From the NCBI GenBank assembly GCA_035651715.1, contig DASRFD010000014.1, forward strand, positions 1 to 64,000: DNA of 64,000 bases, read 5' to 3'. The DNA is from Nevskia sp035651715. Its GTDB lineage: Bacteria; Pseudomonadota; Gammaproteobacteria; Nevskiales; Nevskiaceae. A model generated the notes under the pieces. It worked only from the letters and a program-made list of their open reading frames with translations, did not search any database and was not told the DNA's origin. Positions 58,004-64,000 of the stretch are shown here, in pieces. A program made the translations under genes and the position numbers. How positions within the stretch are numbered: position 1 is the stretch's first letter; each line of letters opens with the position of its first letter.

Positions 58004-59176
58004 ATGGCCGCCCCCGCCGGCGAGGCGCACGGCACGCAGCTGCTGGTGGAGCTGTTCGTCATGCTCGGCGGCGCCAAGCTGCTGGCCGAGATCTTCGCCC
58101 GGCTGCGCCAGCCCACCGTGGTCGGCGAGATCCTCGCCGGCGTGCTGGTCGGGCCGCAGGTGCTCCACTGGGTGGCGCCGTCGGAAACCTCGCACGTGCT
58201 GGCCGAGCTGGGCGTGATCTTCCTGCTGTTCAATGTCGGCCTGGAGACCAAGCCGGCCGCCATCCTCAAGGTCGGAAAGATGGCGCTGCTTGTTGCCGTG
58301 CTCGGCGTGGCGCTGCCGATGCTGTGCGGCTGGGCCCTGATGATGGCCTGGGACCACGACAACATCGAGGCCCTGTTCACCGGCACCGCCATGGTCGCCA
58401 CCAGCGTCGGCATCACCGCGCGCGTGCTCGGCGACATGGGCCTGCTCAACGCCACCGCCGCGCGCATCATCCTCGGCGCCGCGGTGATCGACGACATCCT
58501 CGGCCTGCTGGTGCTGGCGGCGGTATCCAGCGCCGCCAAGGGCCAGGTCGAGGTGCTGCGGATCGCTGCCACCGCCGCGCTCGCCATCGGCTTCGTCGGC
58601 GTCGTCGCCTTCCTGGGGGCGCCGGCGCTGACCCGGGCAGCGCCGCACTTCCGCAAGCTGCGCTCCAGCAACGAGACCTTCGTCGTCGCCATCCTGCTGT
58701 GCTTCGGCCTGGCCTATGCTTCCGCCACCATCGGCGTCGCCGCCATCGTCGGCGCCTTCCTCGCCGGCATGGCGCTGGCGGAGGCGGTGGAGGACAACCA
58801 CGATGTGCACCAGCAGGTGCGCGGCGCCACCGAATTCCTGGTGCCGTTCTTCCTGGTCAACATCGGCATGCAGCTCGACCTCAAGGTGTTCGTCGAGCCG
58901 CAGACCCTGGCGCTGGCCCTGGTGATGACCCTGCTGGCGGTGCTGAGCAAGCTGGTCGGCTGCGGCCTCGGCGCCTGGAGCCTGGGCCTGCGCGGCGCGC
59001 TGCAGGTCGGCGTCGGCATGGTCCCGCGCGGCGAGGTCGGCATCGTCGTCGCCCAGATCGGGCTGGCGGTGGGCGTGGTCACCGAGCAGCTGTTCGGCGC
59101 GGTGCTGTTCATGGCCTGCGCCACGACCCTGATCGCGCCGCCGCTGATCCGGCCGCTGTTTGCGGCGAAAGCCTGA
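58004..59176 (+). CDS. CPA2 cation:proton antiporter
   Basis: 390 residues, 12 to 13 helices. CPA2 features are R-Q-P-T-V-V-G-E-I-L-A-G-V-L-V-G-P in helix 2, AAVIDDILGLLVLA (the paired Asp of Na+/H+ exchangers, about 166-179), and HDVHQQ linker. No RCK domain. The D-D pair indicates electrogenic Na+/H+ (NapA-like) rather than K+ exchange by Kef proteins, so the two antiporters in this window probably differ in ion. Located 9 bp downstream of the Rossmann protein gene, likely co-transcribed. Confidence 0.9.
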   Translation: MAAPAGEAHGTQLLVELFVMLGGAKLLAEIFARLRQPTVVGEILAGVLVGPQVLHWVAPSETSHVLAELGVIFLLFNVGLETKPAAILKVGKMALLVAVLGVALPMLCGWALMMAWDHDNIEALFTGTAMVATSVGITARVLGDMGLLNATAARIILGAAVIDDILGLLVLAAVSSAAKGQVEVLRIAATAALAIGFVGVVAFLGAPALTRAAPHFRKLRSSNETFVVAILLCFGLAYASATIGVAAIVGAFLAGMALAEAVEDNHDVHQQVRGATEFLVPFFLVNIGMQLDLKVFVEPQTLALALVMTLLAVLSKLVGCGLGAWSLGLRGALQVGVGMVPRGEVGIVVAQIGLAVGVVTEQLFGAVLFMACATTLIAPPLIRPLFAAKA

Positions 59177-59204
59177 AGCCGCCGGGCGCAGCGCTGCGAA
59201 CGCC

Positions 59205-59630
59205 TCAGTCCGCGCTGCGGATGCTTTCCACGATACGCCGCAGCTGCGCCAGGTCCGGCGCCGGAAGATCAGTCAGGGCCGGCGGCGGCTGGTCGATGAT
59301 GCGACGCGCCACGGCGATCGCCTTGCGCCCTTCGGCGGTCAGCGATACCAGCTTGACGCGGCGGTCCTGGGGATGCGGGCGGCGCTCCACCAGCCCGCGC
59401 CGCTCCAGGTCGTTGACGATCACCGTCGCCGCCGGCGCGTCGGTGCCCATCTCCACGGCCAGCTCGCCCAGGGTGCGGGGCTCCTTCAGGCGCTTGAGCG
59501 CGCGCACGCGGCTGAACGGCAGGCCGGTTGCCTCGGTGACCTGGCGCCGCCAGTCGCCGCGCGAGTCCATCACCAGCGACACCAGGATCTGCCAGGCGCG
59601 CTCGGCGTCCTGCCGGGCCTTGCCGCTCAT
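59205..59630 (-). CDS. MarR-family transcriptional regulator
   Basis: 141 residues; its ATG at 59630 overlaps the MFS stop (ATGA), so it is translated from the same message. Winged helix at about 35-100, with GLPFSRVRALKRLKEPRTLGELAVEMGTDAPAATVIVNDLERRGLVER in the recognition/wing area (RRPHPQDRRVKLVSLTAEG). MarR proteins dimerise and release DNA on binding phenolic or lipophilic ligands. The 37-bp palindrome across the MFS start is the likely operator, giving negative feedback. Confidence 0.92.
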   Translation of the reverse strand: MSGKARQDAERAWQILVSLVMDSRGDWRRQVTEATGLPFSRVRALKRLKEPRTLGELAVEMGTDAPAATVIVNDLERRGLVERRPHPQDRRVKLVSLTAEGRKAIAVARRIIDQPPPALTDLPAPDLAQLRRIVESIRSAD

Positions 59631-61060
59631 GCGGCGGGCTCCTGCAGCAGGTGGGCGATGCGCTCGACGCTGGCCTTGGCGCGCGCGCCGGTCGAGAACA
59701 GGGCGAGGCTGAGCACCAGCACGCCGCAGCCGGCGAGGATCCACCACACCACGTGGGTTGCCGCCGGAAACGCGGCCAGGGCCTCGCCGCTCCAGGACCG
59801 GCGGCCGCCGACCAGGGAGCCGGCCAGCGCCACGCCCAGCGACACGCCGACCTGGCGGCTGGTGGTGGCGATGGCCGAGGCCAGTCCCGCCTGGGCCCGC
59901 GGCATGCCGGACACCGCGGCGTAGGTGATCGGCGCGTTGACCATGCCGAAGCCGGCGCCGAACAGGCAGAAGATCAGCAGCAGCAGGGGCAGGGGCGTCG
60001 CCAGCGACAGGCCGGTCATCAGCAGGGTGCTGACGGTGAGCAGGGCCCCGGCGATCAGCAGCGAGGGCCGTGCGCCATGGGCGGCGACCAGCCGCCCCGA
60101 CAGCGGCGACAGGATCATCACCGCCAGCGCCATCGGCAGGATGCACAGCCCGGCGTGCAGCGCGCTCAAGCCGCGCACGTCCTGCAGGTAAATGGTGCCG
60201 AGGAACAGGAAGGCGCCGAGCGCGGCGAACATGCTGACCGCGATCAGCGTGGCGCTGCTGAACGGCAGGCTGCGGAAGAAGCGCAGGTCCAGCAGCGGCT
60301 CGCGGCGGCGCCGCTCGTGCAGCACCAGCGCGGTGAACGAGGCCGCCGCCAGCAGCGCGGTGAAGGCCGCCGCGGCCCCGCCGTTGCGGGGGCCTTCGAT
60401 CAGGCTCCACGCCAGCGCGGCCAGGCCGGTCAGCAGCAGCGCCTGGCCCGGCGGGTCGGGCCGGCGCGGCCGCGGCGCCCGCGATTCCGGGATATAGCGC
60501 GCGGTCAGCCACAAGGCCAGCGCGCCGATCGGCAGGTTGACCCAGAACACCGCGTGCCAGCCGAAGCCGTGTGTCAGCACGCCGCCGGCGAGCGGCCCCA
60601 GCGCCATCGAGATGCCGGCCACCGCGCCCCAGATGCCGATGGCGCGGGCCCGCTCGCCGGGGTCCGGGAACGTGTTGACCACGATCGACATCGCCACCGG
60701 GTTGAGCATCGAGCCGCCCAGCGCCTGCACCACGCGCGCCGCCACCAGCCAGCCGATGCCCGGCGCCAGGCTGCACAGCAGCGAGCCGAGGCTGAACAGC
60801 AGCATGCCGGCCTGGAACACGCGCTTGCGGCCGAAACGGTCGGCGGTGGAGCCGCCGAGGATGAGGAAGCTGGCGAGGACGATGGTGTAGGCATCGATCA
60901 CCCACTGCAGGCCGGACAGCGAGGCGTCCAGCTCCTTGCGGATCGCCGGCAGTGCCACGTTGACGATGGTCGCGTCCATCGACACCACCAGCAGGCTCAG
61001 GCAGCAGGTGGCGAGAATCACCCGGCGGCGCGGCGCCGCCGCGGAAATAGTTGTATCCAT
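59627..61060 (-). CDS. DHA2-family MFS drug transporter
   Basis: 477 residues from the ATG at 61060, 14 helices. Markers: LLVVSMDATIVNVALPAIRKEL (motif of helix 1), STADRFGRKRVFQAG (loop 2-3 motif A), and WRAxxF-like VNLPIGALALWL. Distinct from the EmrB-like protein: no adaptor gene accompanies it, so it pumps across the inner membrane alone. First gene of a two-gene unit with marR. The large palindrome spans its start codon. Confidence 0.92.
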   Translation of the reverse strand: MDTTISAAAPRRRVILATCCLSLLVVSMDATIVNVALPAIRKELDASLSGLQWVIDAYTIVLASFLILGGSTADRFGRKRVFQAGMLLFSLGSLLCSLAPGIGWLVAARVVQALGGSMLNPVAMSIVVNTFPDPGERARAIGIWGAVAGISMALGPLAGGVLTHGFGWHAVFWVNLPIGALALWLTARYIPESRAPRPRRPDPPGQALLLTGLAALAWSLIEGPRNGGAAAAFTALLAAASFTALVLHERRRREPLLDLRFFRSLPFSSATLIAVSMFAALGAFLFLGTIYLQDVRGLSALHAGLCILPMALAVMILSPLSGRLVAAHGARPSLLIAGALLTVSTLLMTGLSLATPLPLLLLIFCLFGAGFGMVNAPITYAAVSGMPRAQAGLASAIATTSRQVGVSLGVALAGSLVGGRRSWSGEALAAFPAATHVVWWILAGCGVLVLSLALFSTGARAKASVERIAHLLQEPAA

Positions 61061-61084
61061 ACAATGATTGTATTGATACAACTA
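61048..61084. promoter_or_regulatory. 37-bp operator palindrome over MFS start
   Basis: Core ATACAAT-G-ATTGTAT with outer arms TAGTTGTATC and GATACAACTA: 18 symmetric pairs with a single mismatch, centred on 61066. It overlaps the MFS ATG at 61060. Symmetry and length suit one or two MarR dimers, and MarR is encoded in the same operon. Confidence 0.7.
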
Positions 61085-61202
61085 AATGAAAGTCAAAGCG
61101 GCGCGGGCGGAGCTGCGCTGTTTGCCGGGGAAACGGGAATCCTCGCGCGCTTGCGGGTGGTTCTGCGCCGCCCGGCGTGGCCTGCCCGGGCCCGCCGCGG
61201 CT

Positions 61203-61985
61203 TCAGATGTCGCCGAGCAGCGCCTTGACCCGCTCGTGGTAGCTGCGCGACAGGGTCAGCTCGGTGCCGTCCTTGAGCAGCACGCACTGGTCGGCGTTGA
61301 ACAGCGGCGTCAGCTCGCGCACCCGGTCGAGGTTGACGATGGTCGAGCGGTGGATGCGCACGAAGCTCTGCGGGTCGAGCTGCTGCTCGAAGGCGTTCAT
61401 CGTTTCGCGGATCAGGTGCTGCTCGCCGCCGACGTGCAGGCTCAGGTAATTGCCCTCGGCGCCGATCCAGTCGATGTCGTCGACGCTGACCACGCGGGTG
61501 CGGCCGCGGGTCTTCACCGCCACGCGCCGCAGCCAGCGCTCGCGCGGCTTGTTGAGCTGGGCCAGCAGCGCGTCCAGGCGCGGGTCCTGCGCGCCGCCGC
61601 CGTTGCGGGCGCGCAGCTGCTCGCGCGCCCGCTGCAGCGCCGCGTCGAAGCGCTCGGTGTCGAACGGCTTGAGCAGGTAATCGAGCGCGTTGACCTCGAA
61701 CGCGCGCAGGGCGTGCTCGTCGTGGGCGGTGACGAACATGATCGCTGGCCGGTTGGCCGGCTCCAGCGCCGCGATCACGCCGAAGCCGTCGATCTCCGGC
61801 ATCTGCACGTCGAGGAACACCAGGTCGGGCCGCAGGCTGCGGATGGTCTCGATGGCGCTGGCGCCGTCGCCGCATTCGCCGACGATCTCGAAATCCTCGA
61901 CCTGCTCGAGGTGGCGGCGCAGTCGCCGCCGCGCCGGCGGCATGTCGTCGACGATCAGGGTGCGGATGGGGCTGGCCGGCGTCAT
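61203..61985 (-). CDS. LytTR-family response regulator
   Basis: 260 residues. Receiver domain 8-125 with phospho-acceptor Asp59 in LVFLDVQMPEIDG, acidic pair D13-D14 (VDDMPP), and Lys of LLKPFDTERF near 109. Linker ~130-155, then a LytTR DNA-binding domain (~155-258, beta-rich, RVVSVDDIDWIGAEGNYLSLH and SFVRIHRSTIVNL). Partner of the sensor kinase encoded upstream; the two starts are 3 bp apart in tandem, so one transcript. Similar systems (AlgR/FimS, LytSR) control surface or cell-wall functions. Confidence 0.93.
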   Translation of the reverse strand: MTPASPIRTLIVDDMPPARRRLRRHLEQVEDFEIVGECGDGASAIETIRSLRPDLVFLDVQMPEIDGFGVIAALEPANRPAIMFVTAHDEHALRAFEVNALDYLLKPFDTERFDAALQRAREQLRARNGGGAQDPRLDALLAQLNKPRERWLRRVAVKTRGRTRVVSVDDIDWIGAEGNYLSLHVGGEQHLIRETMNAFEQQLDPQSFVRIHRSTIVNLDRVRELTPLFNADQCVLLKDGTELTLSRSYHERVKALLGDI

Positions 61986-61988
61986 GGA

Positions 61989-63113
61989 TCAGGCCGGCGC
62001 CGCCAGGCGCGGCTTCTCGTAGGGCAGGCACAGGCGCGCGTGGTAGCCGCCGCCCTCGGGCGAATCGATCTCCAGCGCCTGCTCGCTGCCGTACAGCTGG
62101 TTCAGGCGCTCGCGGGTGTGCGACAGGCCGATGCCGTGGCGGCGCGGCGAGGCGCCGAACAGCCCGGGGCCGTCGTCGCTGACCCACAGCCGCAGGCGGC
62201 CGTTCACGACCTGGCCGCCGACCTCGATGTGGCCGGTGGCGGCGCGGCGCGAGATGCCGTGCACCACGGCGTTCTCCACCAGCGGCTGCAGGATGAAGTT
62301 CGGCACCTGCGCGTCCAGCGCCTCCGGCTCGATGGCGTAGCGCACGTGGAGGCGGTCCTCCAGCAGCAGCTGCTGGATGTCCAGATAGCGGCGCACGAAG
62401 GCCAGCTCGTCGGCCAGCGGCACCTTGGCGGCGTCGCCGCCGGCGAAGGACAGGCGCAGCAGGTCGCTGAGCATGGTGATCAGGCGCTCGGCCACCGCGG
62501 CGTCCTTGTAGGCGAACTCCGACACCGCGTTGAGCGTGTTGTAGAGGAAGTGCGGGTTGAGCTGCGCCTTGAGCGCGCGCACCTGGGCCTGGGCCAGCAG
62601 GCGCTCGCGCTCCTCGTAGCGCCGCACCAGGCGGATCGAGTGGACGATGGCGACGAAGGCCAGGTAGATGATCAGCAGGTAGGGCGTGGAGACGATCACG
62701 CTCTGCGTCAGGGTCCAGTGCGCCATGGCGCCGATGCGCGGGCCGAACACGGCGTGGACCGCGAGGTAGACCATCGCGTCGATCGCGGCGGCGATGAGCA
62801 TGCCGCAGGCGGCATGCACCCCCAGGCTGCGCCAGCGGCGCGTGCCGATCACCTCGAAGCGCTGCACCAGCGACAGGATCAGCGGCGACACCAGGCACCA
62901 CAGCGCGGCCTGCAGCAGCGAGCCGAACAGGTCGCGGCCGACGTTGGCGCCGGCGGCGGTCTGCATGTCCTCGATCATGTCCGAGGGCAGCATCAGGCCG
63001 TAGAAGCCGAACCAGAACAGCACCACCCAGGCGGCGGTGCTCCAGCGCAGCACGCCGCCTTCGGCGGCGTTGTCGGGTGCGGCGGCGGTGGTGCTCAAGT
63101 GGACGGCGGCCAT
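61989..63113 (-). CDS. LytS/AlgZ-type sensor histidine kinase
   Basis: 374 residues from the ATG at 63113. Four hydrophobic segments (about 28-45, 70-90, 100-122, 135-155) form an integral membrane sensor without periplasmic domain. Phospho-acceptor His is in ALKAQLNPHFLYNTLNAVSEFA (about 185-205), the His_kinase family box. The ATPase part has QPLVENAVVHGI (N-box) and SDDGPGL...HGIGLSHTRERL (G-box). Autophosphorylates and passes phosphate to the LytTR regulator whose gene starts 3 bp downstream. The ligand is unknown. Confidence 0.92.
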   Translation of the reverse strand: MAAVHLSTTAAAPDNAAEGGVLRWSTAAWVVLFWFGFYGLMLPSDMIEDMQTAAGANVGRDLFGSLLQAALWCLVSPLILSLVQRFEVIGTRRWRSLGVHAACGMLIAAAIDAMVYLAVHAVFGPRIGAMAHWTLTQSVIVSTPYLLIIYLAFVAIVHSIRLVRRYEERERLLAQAQVRALKAQLNPHFLYNTLNAVSEFAYKDAAVAERLITMLSDLLRLSFAGGDAAKVPLADELAFVRRYLDIQQLLLEDRLHVRYAIEPEALDAQVPNFILQPLVENAVVHGISRRAATGHIEVGGQVVNGRLRLWVSDDGPGLFGASPRRHGIGLSHTRERLNQLYGSEQALEIDSPEGGGYHARLCLPYEKPRLAAPA

Positions 63114-63277
63114 CGGGCAGGTATGGCCCAGTTTAGGGCGGTTGACGCTGATTTGACTGCTGCGGGCGCGGCGCGGACCGCCGCATTTCAAGCCTGGACC
63201 GGGCCGGCCGGCGCCGCGAGGGGGCTGGGACGGGCCGTGGCTGCGGCGTGACGGGCCGTCGCCGGCGCGGCGGCCGG

Positions 63278-64000
63278 CTAGTCCCGCTCCGCTTCCAGGC
63301 GCTTGCGGATGGCGTCGAAGCGCTCGCGTTCGGCCTTGGACGGACGCGGATATTTCAGTCCCAGGCCGTCCAGGGCGCGGACGATGATGTCCGCCACCAC
63401 GGCCCGCATGTAGGGCTTGTCGTCGGCCGGGATCGCGTACCACGGCGCCCAGGGGCGGGAGGTTTCGTTCAGCGCATCCTCGTAGGCGCGCATGTACTCC
63501 TTCCAGTAGCCGCGCTCGGCCACGTCGCTGGCCTCGAACTTCCAGTTCTTCTGCGGCTCCTCCAGCCGCGCCAGGAAGCGCCGGCGCTGCTCCTCCTTCG
63601 ACACGTTGAGCCAGAACTTGAGGATCACCGTGCCGTTGCGCGCCAGGTGCTTCTCGTGATGGCGGATCGAGGAGTAGCGGTGCTTCCACAGCAGCTGGCG
63701 GTCCACCATGGCCGGCAGCTTCTGCCGCTCCAGGATCGAGGGGTGCACCTTCACGATCAGCACTTCCTCGTAGTAGCTGCGGTTGAACACGCCGATGCGG
63801 CCGCGCTCGGGCAGCCGCACCGCGCTGCGCCAGAGGAAGTCGTGGTCCAGCTCCTCGACGCTGGGCTGCTTGAAGGCATGCACCTGGCAGCCGGCCGGAT
63901 TGATGCCCGACAGCACCGCGCGGATGGTCGAATCCTTGCCGGCCGCGTCCATCGCCTGGAAGATCAGCAGCAGCGAGCGGTGGTCGTGGGCGTAGAGGAT
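63278..64000 (-). CDS. ppk2: Polyphosphate kinase 2, 5' end outside window
   Basis: About 241 residues are visible; the N-terminus continues past base 64000. The Walker A-like motif is FQAMDAAGKDS, near the window edge, and later YYEEVLIVKVHP, HHEKHLARNGTVILKFWLNVSKEEQRRR and WKEYMRAYEDAL are PPK2 hallmarks. The family transfers phosphate between polyphosphate and nucleoside mono- or diphosphates. The charged C-terminus KAERERFDAIRKRLEAERD is common. Class (I, II or III) cannot be decided without the N-terminus. No ppk1 or ppx beside it. Confidence 0.9.
   Translation of the reverse strand: MLYAHDHRSLLLIFQAMDAAGKDSTIRAVLSGINPAGCQVHAFKQPSVEELDHDFLWRSAVRLPERGRIGVFNRSYYEEVLIVKVHPSILERQKLPAMVDRQLLWKHRYSSIRHHEKHLARNGTVILKFWLNVSKEEQRRRFLARLEEPQKNWKFEASDVAERGYWKEYMRAYEDALNETSRPWAPWYAIPADDKPYMRAVVADIIVRALDGLGLKYPRPSKAERERFDAIRKRLEAERD

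Overview
The window is GC-rich, gene-dense bacterial chromosome. Gene content (priA, argS with an FtsN-like SPOR protein, uvrD, prfC, an elongator-type CAU tRNA, EmrAB/TolC efflux, LytS/LytR-type two-component system, Marinobacter-type fatty acyl-CoA reductase) points to a gammaproteobacterium; the lipid-oriented accessory genes would fit a Nevskiales/Solimonas-like organism. That placement is inference from gene style, not from a marker gene.

Layout. 1-7.4 kb: an incomplete NTF2/DUF4241-like gene, an SPFH protein with an overlapping SH3-like partner, an esterase convergent with a TetR gene, and a TetR-controlled HD phosphohydrolase/HIT-like pair. 7.4-9.3 kb: a LysR regulator divergent from an AhpD-like gene, then an FMN alpha-hydroxyacid oxidase. 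9.4-15.4 kb: a compact minus-strand operon of a membrane-anchored class III aminotransferase, a PHP-glycosyltransferase fusion, a phosphatidylserine decarboxylase-type enzyme and a polytopic membrane protein. It is divergent from a DNA-binding/Ser-Thr kinase/TPR fusion (15.7-18.5 kb), and three 22-bp direct repeats lie between them. This is the best candidate in the window for an undescribed system, probably a regulated lipid-headgroup or glycolipid pathway. 18.5-21.8 kb: a small exported protein, a TpsB-like barrel without a visible signal peptide, then a gene-poor stretch with an IS3 OrfA remnant. 21.8-24.2 kb: a three-gene envelope operon (two-TM protein, DUF3943 protein, PAP2 phosphatase). 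24.6-35.9 kb: tRNA-Ile(CAU), DUF4166 protein, prfC, glycine-zipper lipoprotein, MATE transporter, acylphosphatase, SDR, acyl-ACP desaturase, folE, orphan parB, lipocalin, YgjP-type metallopeptidase, CBS protein. 35.9-46.2 kb: SnoaL-like, EamA, CPA2 antiporter, priA, argS, SPOR protein, a 46-residue membrane protein, uvrD.

46.3-51.1 kb is a drug-efflux locus: TolC-like gene and TetR gene on one strand, EmrA-like and EmrB-like genes on the other. 51.1-57.3 kb holds acyl-CoA and lipid genes: two hotdog thioesterases, a depolymerase-type esterase, a 664-residue fatty acyl-CoA reductase, an SDR and a HIT protein. 57.3-64 kb has an NAD(P)-binding protein, a second CPA2 antiporter, a marR-MFS operon behind a 37-bp palindrome, a LytTR response regulator with its histidine kinase, and the start of the window's last gene, a PPK2 running off the right edge.

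Functionally, the window combines housekeeping replication, repair and translation genes with many lipid/envelope genes (aminotransferase operon, desaturase, fatty acyl-CoA reductase, thioesterases, PAP2) and four regulator genes that each sit beside a clear operator-like palindrome. Very long open frames antisense to real genes are common because of the base composition and were left out.
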